Shown piece by piece: positions 24,272 through 34,022 of a stretch of DNA of 64,000 nucleotides. The DNA comes from UBA1715 sp045599365 (GTDB lineage: Bacteria; Bacteroidota; Bacteroidia; Bacteroidales; UBA1715): assembly GCA_045599365.1 (NCBI GenBank), contig JAZRVS010000183.1:1-64000 (forward strand), in the 5' to 3' direction. The translations under genes and the position numbers were made by a program. Every line of letters starts with the position of its first letter. The first letter of the stretch is position 1. The notes under the pieces are model-generated. The model made no database searches, was not told the DNA's origin, and was given only the letters and a program-made list of their open reading frames with translations.

Positions 24272-24342
24272 AAAAACTTTTTTTACGAATCACATTTTTT
24301 TCAAAAAATTACGTTTACAAATGATAATCTACCGACTTTTCA

Positions 24343-24350
24343 TACATTTG
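24343..24350 (+). promoter_or_regulatory. Candidate -7 element of AsmA-like gene
   Basis: TACATTTG ends 8 bases before the ATG at 24359, so a transcript starting at the usual distance would have almost no leader. Confidence 0.5.
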
Positions 24351-24358
24351 CCATTCGG

Positions 24359-26875
24359 ATGGGAAAATTACTAAAAATCGTCGGAATTGTGCTTGCTACA
24401 ATTGTATGTATAGTTGTAGTTGCGGCTTTTACTATTCCTCATTTTTACAAGGACGAAATACTTCAAATTGTAACCGAAAAAGTGGGAAAACAAATCAAAG
24501 CAGACATTTCCTTAAAATCTGTTGATTTAACCCTCTGGGGAAATATTCCGAATATTTCTATACAAATGCACGATGTATATGCAAAATCAACCCAAACATT
24601 TAACAAAAAAGAATTTCCTAAGGAATCAACCGACACTGCATTGTACGCAAAACGGATATTACTCTCGTTCAATATTTTAGACTTCTTTTTTGAAAATTAC
24701 GTAGTAAAAGAAATTGTTGTCCGCGATGCAATTGTAAATTTTTATTTAGATTCACAATCTCACCACAATTGGAATTTTTCAATTGAGTCCGATAGCAGCG
24801 AGAATAGTCTATTTTTGGAACTTTCAAAAATACGATTCCAAAATACCCTTGCCAACTACAACGATGTGAACAACAAAATTGTAGCTTCAGAATGGTTTGA
24901 TAAAATAAATTGTTCTGGACAATTCCACGGTGATGAATTCTTTATTGATGTATATGCCGCATTTACAAATAAAAACTTTAAATACGATAACAAAACTTTC
25001 TTCTCCAAATCTTCGTTCAAATGTGATTTAGGACTCTCTCGAGACAGTTCAACTTACACGTTAAAAAATTTCAAATTTGAAACTCCTGTTGGATTGGTTA
25101 TTTCTGATGGAACCATCAAATTATTAAAAAATAACGATATAAATCTCAATCTTAATCTCAACGTAGAAACCGCATTTAAAAAGATTCTTGATGTACTTCC
25201 GCAAAAAACAGTTGAATCACTTGCACCATACAAAATAGAAACCGACATTTTCGTAGAAGGTATTGTTAATGGCACTATTTCAAAGAATTCAATGCCTAAA
25301 ATTACATGTAATCTTGCTTGCACAAAAGGAAGTGTTATTTTTGAAAAAACAAAATATTCTTTCAATACCAAAGGGAATATTACTGCCAAAGACTTCTCAA
25401 AACTTGAAACTTTTGCATTTACTTCAACCGCGACAACAATATCAACAGAAAAATCAAAAATTGAACCGACAAACTTTACTCTTACCAATTTTTTAGATCC
25501 AAAACTTTCAATTGCTGGAGATGTCCAAATTACTCTCGAAGATATTGATTTGCTTGAAAATATTGAAGAATACCGCCTTTCTGGAAATGTTGTAGGTTCT
25601 GTTTCTTGCGAAGGATTAATTGACAATCTTACCAACTTTACAAACGATTATTTTACGCGCAACAACATTGTCGCAGATGTCAATTGCAACAATCTTTCAA
25701 TTGTCGCTCCAGAAAATTCACCGTACGATTTTCAAAATGTATGTGGTAATATCCACTTTTCTAATGGCGATATTAAGATTGACAGCACTTCAGGAATCCT
25801 TCATAATCAAAAGTTTACACTACAGGGTAAAGCATCTAACTTCGTCCAATATCTTGCATTTGACCACGTTGACACACATTGTAACTTCAATTGTACCATA
25901 GAAAGTCTAAATGCTACTCCATTCTACGAACACTATCTAACACTTGCTTCATCACCAACAAGTGGCTCTTTTTTAGGTAGTATTCGCTTTGAAACAAAAA
26001 AATTGGATTTCGACCCTTATTTTCTTATGAATGCCGCCACAATAGTTCGATTTACAGAGAACGCAATTGAACTATCTGAAATAAATGCAACTACACTACA
26101 AGGGAAACTGATTGCAGGGAACTTCAAAATCGTTGACTTACCCAACAAACAAAAAAAATGCATTGCCTCTGGGAACATTGAAAAGATGTCAGCAAAAGAT
26201 ATTTTTTCTACTTTTAACAACTTTGACCAAACTGTTATAACAGACAAACAAATTGATGGCTTATTGTCTGGGAAATTTATGTTTACTTCAAATATGGATT
26301 CCGATTACAACCCTATCTACTCCACAACCGATGCAACTGCCGACATTGTAATTGAAGATGGAACAGTTAGAAATGTTGAAACACTACAAGAAATTGGGAA
26401 AAAAATGAAAATGGAGGAAGAATTTACAAATGTTTCATTCTCCACTCTAAAAAATACCATACGCATAAAAAATGACACACTATATATTCCTAATATGAAA
26501 GTCATTTCAAATGCCTTCGAAATGACTTTTGCGGGGAAACACAACATTGAAAATAATAATTTTGATTACTACGTGATGCTCTTCTTGAAAAAAACATTGT
26601 CGCTTAAATTTAATAACAAGAATAAAGACTTTGAAGACTTCGGAGAGATAGAAAAAAATACCGATGGCAACTTTAAAGTCCCTATCAAAATCTACGGAAA
26701 TCCAGATCAATACGAGATTGTTTATGATTTGAAGAAGTCTAAAGAAAACGTAAAACAAAGTCTTGATAATCAAAAATCCGAATGGAAAGAAATTTTAAAC
26801 AAATCGGAAGATTCAACTTCTAAAAAAGAAGTAGAAAAGCCTATAGAATCCAACTTTGAAATTGAATGGGATTGA
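24359..26875 (+). CDS. AsmA-like protein (first of two)
   Basis: 838 residues, starting at the ATG at 24359 (MGKLLKIVGIVLATIVC...), which gives one N-terminal membrane anchor; an ORF of 52 extra codons upstream is not used, because it would cross the promoter. After the anchor the protein is a long chain of beta strands with repeated blocks (VDLTLWGNIPNISIQMHDV, LDVLPQKTVESLAPYKIETD), the pattern of AsmA/TamB-like proteins that are thought to move lipids or help outer-membrane protein assembly. Mostly periplasmic. Its stop overlaps the start of the histidine kinase gene (TGATG), so the two are translationally coupled. A 1043-residue relative is encoded at 35131. Confidence 0.82.
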   Translation: MGKLLKIVGIVLATIVCIVVVAAFTIPHFYKDEILQIVTEKVGKQIKADISLKSVDLTLWGNIPNISIQMHDVYAKSTQTFNKKEFPKESTDTALYAKRILLSFNILDFFFENYVVKEIVVRDAIVNFYLDSQSHHNWNFSIESDSSENSLFLELSKIRFQNTLANYNDVNNKIVASEWFDKINCSGQFHGDEFFIDVYAAFTNKNFKYDNKTFFSKSSFKCDLGLSRDSSTYTLKNFKFETPVGLVISDGTIKLLKNNDINLNLNLNVETAFKKILDVLPQKTVESLAPYKIETDIFVEGIVNGTISKNSMPKITCNLACTKGSVIFEKTKYSFNTKGNITAKDFSKLETFAFTSTATTISTEKSKIEPTNFTLTNFLDPKLSIAGDVQITLEDIDLLENIEEYRLSGNVVGSVSCEGLIDNLTNFTNDYFTRNNIVADVNCNNLSIVAPENSPYDFQNVCGNIHFSNGDIKIDSTSGILHNQKFTLQGKASNFVQYLAFDHVDTHCNFNCTIESLNATPFYEHYLTLASSPTSGSFLGSIRFETKKLDFDPYFLMNAATIVRFTENAIELSEINATTLQGKLIAGNFKIVDLPNKQKKCIASGNIEKMSAKDIFSTFNNFDQTVITDKQIDGLLSGKFMFTSNMDSDYNPIYSTTDATADIVIEDGTVRNVETLQEIGKKMKMEEEFTNVSFSTLKNTIRIKNDTLYIPNMKVISNAFEMTFAGKHNIENNNFDYYVMLFLKKTLSLKFNNKNKDFEDFGEIEKNTDGNFKVPIKIYGNPDQYEIVYDLKKSKENVKQSLDNQKSEWKEILNKSEDSTSKKEVEKPIESNFEIEWD

Positions 26876-28395
26876 TGAATTTTTCAAATTATCATAGTAG
26901 ACTCCGAATCAAATGGTTGTTTTTCATTTTTGCCATTATTTTGCTTTTCGTAGGATTCTTTTTCCTTAATAGCACGATTAATTTCATTCGAAAAGAAGAA
27001 CGCAAAAAAGTTCTTTTATGGGCCGATGCCGTTGAACAACGCAATAAACTACTTGACTACGCATCTCAACTTTTTGGAAAATTACAAGAAGAAGAACTTC
27101 AAAAAGTTGAATTATGGAAAGAATCTCAACAACTGATTATGGAAGTGGAAGATTCTCAATTCCTCACATTTTTACTCAATATTATTTCCAATAACAAAAA
27201 TATTCCCCTCGTCTTAACTGATGCAAATTTGCACGTTATTACCACGATGAATTTAACTGATGGCCCACAAATTGGTGAAACATTCTCAACCACAAAATCA
27301 TCTATATTTTCAAAATACGAACCTTTACAATTATTTTATAAAAATAAACTCATAAATTATATTTATTATTCTGATTCTCAAATATTTAACGAGTTACAAC
27401 AAATGATAAATGATATGGTTCATTCATTTATTGTTGAAGTAACACAAAACTCTGTATCTGTCCCCGTTGTCATTACCAACAACGACACAACCGAAATATT
27501 TTCATACGGAAATATTACTGAAAAACGCGTAAAAGAATTACAATCTGATTCTGTGAAAGTGTTCGTGCAAGAACGTATGTCCGAAAATCAGGCAATTCCT
27601 ATAGTGATAAATCAGATAAAAACAGGTTTAATTTTTTATGAAGAATCCGAGTTGATTACAAAATTGAGATACTACCCTATTATTATTTTGATTATTTCAC
27701 TCATCATTTTGATAGGTGCATACCTCACATTCCGTTCGTTTGAAAAACACGAAAAAGATCAACTTTGGGTTGGTATGTCGAAAGAAACTGCGCATCAATT
27801 AGGAACCCCTATTTCTTCGCTTATGGCGTGGCTTGAATTACTCAAAATGAAAAACTTAGAGCCAGAAATCGTTTGCGAAATTGATAAAGATATAACTCGT
27901 CTAAATACTATTGCAAGTAGATTTTCAAAAATCGGTTCTAATCCCAATTTAACAATAGAAAATATCGTAACAATAGTTCAAAATGCAGCGAACTATATGA
28001 AAAATCGTTCTCCTAAAGACATTTCCTATGCATTTCATACACAACAAGATGAAATATCTGTGATGGCAAACAATGCTCTTATTGAATGGGTAATTGAAAA
28101 CATTTGGAAAAACGCGATAGATGCAATGCAAGGTTATGGCTCACTAACGATAGAAATTGCTCAAGAAAATAACCACACAACAATTGACATTACCGATACT
28201 GGGAAAGGATTACCCCGCAATAAATTTAAAACCATTTTCAAACCAGGTTATACTACAAAATCACGCGGTTGGGGACTTGGTCTCAGTTTAGCACAACGCA
28301 TTGTGCAAGAATATCACCACGGAAAAATATTCGTAAAATCATCGGAAATAGACAAAGGGACAACCATTAGAATCAATTTACCTATAGTACATTAA
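26875..28395 (+). CDS. Membrane sensor histidine kinase (orphan)
   Basis: 506 residues. Two membrane segments (about 15-35 and 265-285) enclose a periplasmic sensor region, followed by the phosphoacceptor region KETAHQLGTPISSLMAWLEL (His near residue 306), an N box NALIEWVIENIWKNAIDAM, a G1 box DITDTGKGLP and a G2 box GWGLGLSLAQRIV. Autophosphorylation on that His is expected. No response-regulator gene lies next to it, so its partner must be elsewhere. ATG at 26875 overlaps the previous stop; an in-frame ATG at 26866 is a less likely alternative. Confidence 0.88.
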   Translation: MNFSNYHSRLRIKWLFFIFAIILLFVGFFFLNSTINFIRKEERKKVLLWADAVEQRNKLLDYASQLFGKLQEEELQKVELWKESQQLIMEVEDSQFLTFLLNIISNNKNIPLVLTDANLHVITTMNLTDGPQIGETFSTTKSSIFSKYEPLQLFYKNKLINYIYYSDSQIFNELQQMINDMVHSFIVEVTQNSVSVPVVITNNDTTEIFSYGNITEKRVKELQSDSVKVFVQERMSENQAIPIVINQIKTGLIFYEESELITKLRYYPIIILIISLIILIGAYLTFRSFEKHEKDQLWVGMSKETAHQLGTPISSLMAWLELLKMKNLEPEIVCEIDKDITRLNTIASRFSKIGSNPNLTIENIVTIVQNAANYMKNRSPKDISYAFHTQQDEISVMANNALIEWVIENIWKNAIDAMQGYGSLTIEIAQENNHTTIDITDTGKGLPRNKFKTIFKPGYTTKSRGWGLGLSLAQRIVQEYHHGKIFVKSSEIDKGTTIRINLPIVH

Positions 28396-28596
28396 CGTGA
28401 GTTCGATGAATTATAACTACAAGAACTTCAATTGATAAGAATGATTTGGGTGTTGATTCTTTCAAGATTTATCATGAGGCTATAATGAACTTGTATTTTT
28501 ACATAATGAAGATAAGTCTTCGCTATCATTTTAATAATCAATTAAAGAACCACAATCTAACATCTAATGCATGACAATAATAGAACTTGCATCCAC

Positions 28597-28628
28597 AAAA
28601 AAAGAGACCGCATAGAGTCTCTTTTCAA
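28597..28628 (-). terminator. Bidirectional hairpin terminator
   Basis: AAAAGAGAC / GTCTCTTTT stem (28600-28608, 28617-28625) with an 8-base loop. It sits 32 bases after the stop of the BI-1-like gene on the minus strand and could also end readthrough from the kinase gene. Confidence 0.75.
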
Positions 28629-28659
28629 AGTAACCGAGATTCACCCCGTTTCTGAAATA

Positions 28660-29433
28660 CTATTCTCGACTATTCAATTTTGCTAACAAACGCAAAATTT
28701 CAAGATACAACCAAACAAGTGTCATCATAAGACCAAACGCACAATACCACTCCATATATTCTGGTGCGCCTTGTTCTACTCCATTTTCAACATTTTTGAA
28801 GTCAAGAATGAAATTCAATGCAGCAACAGCAACTATGATTACACTTATTCCTATTCCAAGAGGTCCTGAACTATGTAAGAAACCTATTCCAGAACCAAAA
28901 AATCCCATAATCAAATCTACTAAATAAACGAGAGCAATTGCTCCAGTTGCTGCCAACAATCCAATAGTAAACTTTTTTGTTGGTTGGATAATACGTTCTT
29001 TGTACAATATTAACATAACGGCAAACACACCTATCGTCAATAATACGGCATTAAAAACAATACCATTTCCAAGTAATGATGTTGATTCTGGATTTCTCGT
29101 TGACATTTCGTATATAGCAGAGATGCCGCCAAGTACCAAACCTTCAGCAATTGCATAAATAATAGATGTGAATTTTGCTTTTTCTGGTTTAAAAATCGTA
29201 ATAAACGAAAAAATTGTTCCAACTATCATTCCTCCAATCATAAATGGGAATGTTAGTGAACTTCCAGCAAATGCCATTTTCCACGTAAGTACAGCAGCAA
29301 CAAAAATTATTGCTAACAATGTTAAACTCTTATTGACAGTGCCTTTCAACGTCATTGTATTCGTTGAGTACGCATTAAAAACATTTCGGAAAACCGATTC
29401 TGAAAAAGCTGGATTTGAAGTTTTTTGTAACAT
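28660..29433 (-). CDS. Bax inhibitor-1 / YccA family membrane protein
   Basis: 257 residues with about seven hydrophobic segments. The N-terminus (KTSNPAFSESVF, NTMTLKGTVNKSLTLLAI) and the end (YCAFGLMMTLVWLYLEILRLL) follow the YccA/YbhL pattern of the BI-1 family. Inner-membrane; family members are described as calcium-leak channels or stress-linked, but the bacterial role is not settled. Its start is 45 bases beyond the alkylation-repair stop, on the same strand. Confidence 0.9.
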   Translation of the reverse strand: MLQKTSNPAFSESVFRNVFNAYSTNTMTLKGTVNKSLTLLAIIFVAAVLTWKMAFAGSSLTFPFMIGGMIVGTIFSFITIFKPEKAKFTSIIYAIAEGLVLGGISAIYEMSTRNPESTSLLGNGIVFNAVLLTIGVFAVMLILYKERIIQPTKKFTIGLLAATGAIALVYLVDLIMGFFGSGIGFLHSSGPLGIGISVIIVAVAALNFILDFKNVENGVEQGAPEYMEWYCAFGLMMTLVWLYLEILRLLAKLNSRE

Positions 29434-29478
29434 AGTTATTTATTTTTGGTTATTATCAAATTAAATTCTTTGGAGTCT

Positions 29479-30138
29479 TTAACAAAATTCTACTATTTCA
29501 AGTAACTCTTTTGTTTGTAACTCAAATTTCGTTCCTTTATTTTGTTCTCGAAGATATTTAATTTTTTCAAAAATAAAAGATTTATACGTATCACAACGAA
29601 ATGTGAGTTCTTGGACAACTTTCGAAATAGCCTGAAATACGAATAAATCGTCAGTTTTTATATCTTTTTCAATTTGTGAACAAATAACTCGTAATTGAGG
29701 TTCACTCACGAAAATTTTTTTCATAGCCAAACGAGCAATTGTCATATATCCAGACATTTTGACATATTTATTTTCATTTTTTATCCAATTCATTGACAAT
29801 TCTTTCACCTGTGGCAACTGTGAAAACAAGTGCATTACTGCTATTTCTACCATTTCGTTATTCACACAACCATTCACATACGATTCAATTTCTTGATTTG
29901 AAATAGTATTTGGATTTGCAAACATTAATGATATTAGTTTTGCCTCTCGAAAATTTTCCTTCCAAAGTTGATTTGCAAGGTCTTGATTTCTACCTTTCTC
30001 TTTGGCAAAATTTGAAAGAAGCATAGACGACACTCCATAATTCATATTGTAATGCAATCCACTATTGCGAATTTTTTCTGCAATTTCTCCATCCTGATGA
30101 TGACGAATAAACTGTAATGTTTCTGATAAATCTGACAT
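29479..30138 (-). CDS. DNA alkylation repair protein (AlkD-like, HEAT repeats)
   Basis: 219 residues made of paired helices. The opening SETLQFIRHHQDGEIAEKIR and the middle RNQDLANQLWKENFREAKLI, then NPNTISNQEIESYVNGCVNNEM, follow the ALK/HEAT-repeat DNA glycosylase-like family (AlkD). AlkD removes positively charged alkylated bases. I cannot confirm the catalytic acid, so glycosylase activity is an inference. Its start is 3 bases after the stop of the large TPR gene; the genes are probably cotranscribed. Confidence 0.83.
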   Translation of the reverse strand: MSDLSETLQFIRHHQDGEIAEKIRNSGLHYNMNYGVSSMLLSNFAKEKGRNQDLANQLWKENFREAKLISLMFANPNTISNQEIESYVNGCVNNEMVEIAVMHLFSQLPQVKELSMNWIKNENKYVKMSGYMTIARLAMKKIFVSEPQLRVICSQIEKDIKTDDLFVFQAISKVVQELTFRCDTYKSFIFEKIKYLREQNKGTKFELQTKELLEIVEFC

Positions 30139-30141
30139 CGT

Positions 30142-32730
30142 CTATAATTTAATTCCAACAACTAAAATATCATCTAATTGTGGTGTTTCTCCCATCCATT
30201 CGGAAAGTTGCTTAGAAAGATTGATATATTGCTCCGACATATCCATTGATTGCATATCAACCAACATTTGTTCAAAACGCTTTGAAGTGAAGCGTTCTCC
30301 TTTTTCTCCTCCAAATTGATCTAAGAAGCCATCACTATACAAGTACAATGTTGTGTTTGGCTTGATAGGTATAACCTCATCTTCAAAAATGCATACTTTC
30401 TTTTGTTTAAACGCGTGCATTCCTCCAATTGAAAACAAAGAGCCTTCGTAATTCATTATTGTACCATCCGTTACAACTGTTATTTTTTGTCCAGCACCTG
30501 AAAATGTTAATTGAGAATTGGTTTTATCATACTTGATAAGCGAGATAACCATACCATCTTCTTGAGAATCAATATCGTCATTTTGGCGAAGAATTTTTAT
30601 CACTTCGTTATCCAAAATAGAAAGAATTTCCGATGGCTTTTCTATTTTCATTTCGTTTACAATTTGATTGAACAAAGTATTCCCAACCATTGACATAAAA
30701 CCACCTGGAACACCATGCCCTGTACAATCGGCAACGGCAAAATACACAACATCACCACATACCGACATCCAATAAAAATCGCCACTCACAATTTCTTTTG
30801 GCATATAGAAAACAAAATTTTGAGGGAAAACCTCACTCACAGCCTCTCGCGATGGCAAAATTGAGCGTTGAATTCTCTTAGCATACGTAAGACTTTCTAT
30901 GATTTGCGAGTTTTTCTTTCCTAAAATTTCATTCGTATTTTTTATTTCAGCATACGCTTTTTCAACTTCTTGTTGTTTTTGTATCAAAAGCGTGTTCGCG
31001 TGTTTTTTCTGTTTAAATTGTCTATACAACAAGGTAGCAAATACTATAATTGCCAACAAAATTGTAGCCAACAAAATCAAATAAATTCTCGTTTGTACGT
31101 GTTTTGATTCTGATTGTGCAATTGTAAGCGCTTGAACCTCATTTTGATGTTCTAATATTTTTATATCCGATTCAAACTCAATTTCGGCAATTCTTTTTTG
31201 ATTTTTATCGTTTTCTATTGCCCTATCAGTTTCAACAAATTGCTCAAAATACGAAAGGGCTTCAGTATATTTATTTTGTTCTTTTTTTAGATTGTACAAT
31301 GCAAAATAAATGTCTCTAACAAGCGTTTTCTCTTCGCACTTTTTTGCTTGCTCTAATGCGAGTTCATAATAAGAATTTGCCGATGTATTTTGAAATTTCT
31401 GAAACAATTTACCTTGATTATACGCAACGTACGCTAAGCTCAAATCATTATTAACAGAATAACGAGCAGCATTCTCGTAACACAACTTCGCAAAAGTGAA
31501 ATCACCCTTATCTGCACACAAATTTCCATAAAAATTATACACACGACCTACACTTGCTGAATCTTCAATTTGCCGATAAATGAAAATAGCTTTATCATAA
31601 AAATCCGAGGATTGCTGATAGACACTTGAATCTTTATAAATCATACCCAATCGTTCATAAGAACTTGCTATTGTCTTTTTACTTCCCAATTTTTGGTTAA
31701 GATTAAGAGCTTGTTCATACATTTCAATCGACTTACTATATTCTTTTTGGTTTTTATACAAACCACCTATTGCGTTGTAAATCAATGCTTGTGCCTCCTT
31801 ATTGTCGGTTTGCTGTCGAAGTTCAAGCGCTTGATTATAGTATTTTAACGCTTCTCTAACATTTCCCAAATCACGATGAACCGTGGCAACATTAAACAAA
31901 GATGCAGCAACATCATTTTTATCTGCTAATTTCCTTCTAATTTCTAATGACTTGGTGTAATATTCTTGTGCCTTATCATACACCTTTAAATGAAAATAAA
32001 AATTTCCAATTCCATTAAGGGAATAGGCTTCTTCAGATTTATTACCCAATGTTTGTTGTATTTCAACTGCTTGATTTAAATAACGTAGAGCATCTGAATA
32101 TTTTCGAAGTCCAACAAACGCAGAACTCATACTATTATACAACAATGCTATCGCCTTTTGATTGCCATCTAATTTTCGTTGTTCAAGAGATAGATTATAA
32201 TACTCCAACGCATCATCATATTTTGCCATTTGCATATACACGTTACCTATATTCTTGTAGCAAGTGGCAACTTCTTCTCTGTTACCCAAAGTTTGTTGTA
32301 AACGAAGTGCCTGATTATGAAAAACTAATGCAGAATCATAATTGCTCAAATCTTTATATAATACACCTAAATTGTCAAGTATTTCTGCAGATTGTTCGTT
32401 CGTTTCGCACGTTTTTAAAGCAAGTCGCAAATATTGATTTGCAGAATCAAACGAACTTGTTTGGAAATGCAATTTCCCCAAGTTGCAATACGTATTAGAC
32501 AATAATGATGAATTATCTGTATATGTGGCATAATAGTACGCTTTATGAGCAGTTTCCATTGCTTTTTGCGGAGAATCTGTCATATACAATTTAGACAACT
32601 CCATTAAGATTTCTATTTTTGAATCTCCACGTGACTTTTCTAATTTATTTTCAAGGCTATCTATTGCTTTCTGCTGCGCACAAACACACACCGAAATCAA
32701 CGAGAACAAAAGTACAAACCGAATTTTCAT
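30142..32730 (-). CDS. TPR-repeat sensor with SpoIIE/PP2C phosphatase domain
   Basis: 862 residues. Signal peptide (ending VCVCAQQ), then about 11 TPR units (about 30-490; e.g. AEILDNLGVLYKDLSNYDSA and YNAIGGLYKNQKEY), a short coiled coil, a single membrane helix (IYLILLATILLAIIVFATLL, about 551), another coiled coil and a cytosolic SpoIIE/PP2C phosphatase (about 640-862) with FYMPKEIVSGDFYWM, AVADCTGHGVPGG and YLYSDGFLDQFGG. This layout is that of a signalling phosphatase with a periplasmic sensor, probably acting on an anti-sigma factor antagonist, though none lies nearby. Regulated by the -7 box at 32760. Confidence 0.9.
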   Translation of the reverse strand: MKIRFVLLFSLISVCVCAQQKAIDSLENKLEKSRGDSKIEILMELSKLYMTDSPQKAMETAHKAYYYATYTDNSSLLSNTYCNLGKLHFQTSSFDSANQYLRLALKTCETNEQSAEILDNLGVLYKDLSNYDSALVFHNQALRLQQTLGNREEVATCYKNIGNVYMQMAKYDDALEYYNLSLEQRKLDGNQKAIALLYNSMSSAFVGLRKYSDALRYLNQAVEIQQTLGNKSEEAYSLNGIGNFYFHLKVYDKAQEYYTKSLEIRRKLADKNDVAASLFNVATVHRDLGNVREALKYYNQALELRQQTDNKEAQALIYNAIGGLYKNQKEYSKSIEMYEQALNLNQKLGSKKTIASSYERLGMIYKDSSVYQQSSDFYDKAIFIYRQIEDSASVGRVYNFYGNLCADKGDFTFAKLCYENAARYSVNNDLSLAYVAYNQGKLFQKFQNTSANSYYELALEQAKKCEEKTLVRDIYFALYNLKKEQNKYTEALSYFEQFVETDRAIENDKNQKRIAEIEFESDIKILEHQNEVQALTIAQSESKHVQTRIYLILLATILLAIIVFATLLYRQFKQKKHANTLLIQKQQEVEKAYAEIKNTNEILGKKNSQIIESLTYAKRIQRSILPSREAVSEVFPQNFVFYMPKEIVSGDFYWMSVCGDVVYFAVADCTGHGVPGGFMSMVGNTLFNQIVNEMKIEKPSEILSILDNEVIKILRQNDDIDSQEDGMVISLIKYDKTNSQLTFSGAGQKITVVTDGTIMNYEGSLFSIGGMHAFKQKKVCIFEDEVIPIKPNTTLYLYSDGFLDQFGGEKGERFTSKRFEQMLVDMQSMDMSEQYINLSKQLSEWMGETPQLDDILVVGIKL

Positions 32731-32759
32731 ATATAATTCATATTATTTAACTGCACGGA

Positions 32760-32767
32760 CAAATATA
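32760..32767 (-). promoter_or_regulatory. Candidate -7 element of TPR/phosphatase operon
   Basis: Reads TATATTTG on the minus strand, 29 bases before the start codon. Confidence 0.55.
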
Positions 32768-32806
32768 AAAAAACTACGTATAACATTAATTTGAAAAGAA
32801 AAAAAC

Positions 32807-32814
32807 TATCTTTG
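32807..32814 (+). promoter_or_regulatory. Candidate -7 element of lipoprotein gene
   Basis: TATCTTTG, 60 bases upstream of the ATG at 32875; divergent from 32760-32767. Confidence 0.55.
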
Positions 32815-32874
32815 CGTCACTGTTTTGAACACCCCACATGACAGTACTTATTGTTTTACTTAAATTTTTCTATT

Positions 32875-33798
32875 ATGAAAAAGTCATTCATCTATGTCCT
32901 TGCAAGTGGACTGTTACTTGCTTCAGCGTGTTCAAAAAACGAAACAAAATCGAAAGACATTTTTGAACCAAAAGAAATTGAAGGATACACCTTGCAATTG
33001 TGTGATTTCAATGTTGTTTCTAAAGAAGTTACAAATTACAAAAAAACGCTTCCTCAAGATGCGTATTTCTATGATTTAGAAGATGTTTTATTCGTTTATG
33101 GTTATCTTCAACTTCAAAATGGAAGCAACAACTACAATATCATTGTTGACAGCATTCTTTTCAATGATATAGCAAACAACTATCCAAAAAACGATGACGC
33201 AGTAATCAAAGTTGCTAAAAAAGTTACTTGTGCTGACGATACAACATACGAATTTGTTCAAAAAAACATAAAACTCCAATTAAATACAGCAATTCCTTGC
33301 CACGATACAATTAGTGTAATTCAAAATACAGAAGGAATATACCTACCAAAACTATACATGTATTGTTTGAATGAAGAAGAAATTTTCATCACATATACAT
33401 TTTTTGACAAATGCGGGAACAACTATGCCGATAATAAATCAGATATTTTTGATGAAGCAGGGAAAACAATCGGTCAAAACTATAGCGATTACGTGAAAGG
33501 TATTTTCAATATGAAAGATACTACTGATAACGTACGAGAAAAGGTTCTATACTACACGAACTGCTCTTACTTATTATACAACCACATTCAACGAGTTGAA
33601 AATCAAAACAATCAGCAATTTTGTCATTCCTTTTATAGTTCAGTTTCTGAAAATTTCAATATTTCTAACAAAAATGATTTTGAAAATCTTTTCATAAAAT
33701 ACCCTTATACGTTAGACGATTTTGAGACAACTAACATAGATGGAAAAGATTTTCAAACATATCTCAACGATTTGAGGAAAATCTTGCAGATTAAGTAA
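32875..33798 (+). CDS. Lipoprotein of unknown function
   Basis: 307 residues; ATG at 32875 gives a lipobox LLASAC (Cys near residue 19) followed by SKNETK. The ORF reading 8 codons further back has no such support. No known domain; the mature protein is rich in acidic and aromatic residues and holds several cysteines (PCHDTI, CGNNYA). It diverges from the TPR/phosphatase operon. A strong hairpin terminator follows. Outer-membrane or periplasmic location is inferred from the lipobox. Confidence 0.65.
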   Translation: MKKSFIYVLASGLLLASACSKNETKSKDIFEPKEIEGYTLQLCDFNVVSKEVTNYKKTLPQDAYFYDLEDVLFVYGYLQLQNGSNNYNIIVDSILFNDIANNYPKNDDAVIKVAKKVTCADDTTYEFVQKNIKLQLNTAIPCHDTISVIQNTEGIYLPKLYMYCLNEEEIFITYTFFDKCGNNYADNKSDIFDEAGKTIGQNYSDYVKGIFNMKDTTDNVREKVLYYTNCSYLLYNHIQRVENQNNQQFCHSFYSSVSENFNISNKNDFENLFIKYPYTLDDFETTNIDGKDFQTYLNDLRKILQIK

Positions 33799-33894
33799 TT
33801 GACAACTTGATTTCAAAAGAGTTATCGAAAACACCTCTTGGTAAACTACACTTTCAATTACGATTGATATAAGTAATCCTATTCAAGGCTCTAT

Positions 33895-33939
33895 GCGAAT
33901 AGCAACTTTTATATATTTTGTTGCTATTCGTATTTTGTT
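33895..33939 (+). terminator. Terminator of lipoprotein gene
   Basis: CGAATAGCAAC (33896-33906) and GTTGCTATTCG (33920-33930) are perfectly complementary; a T-rich stretch follows. Confidence 0.85.
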
Positions 33940-33993
33940 GAAAAGTATTCTAATTTTCTCAAAATCTTACAAATAGATTATCAAAAGATTATG

Positions 33994-34001
33994 TATTTTT
34001 G
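33994..34001 (+). promoter_or_regulatory. Candidate -7 element of conserved hypothetical gene
   Basis: TATTTTTG ending 21 bases before the ATG at 34023. It is why the longer frame from 33999 is not used. Confidence 0.55.
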
Positions 34002-34022
34002 CGAAAATTAATTACTATTGCT

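Noticed and set aside
28396..28596. Possible short gene between kinase and BI-1-like gene
   Set aside because: No start with protein-like continuation; only the hairpin at 28597-28628 is convincing.
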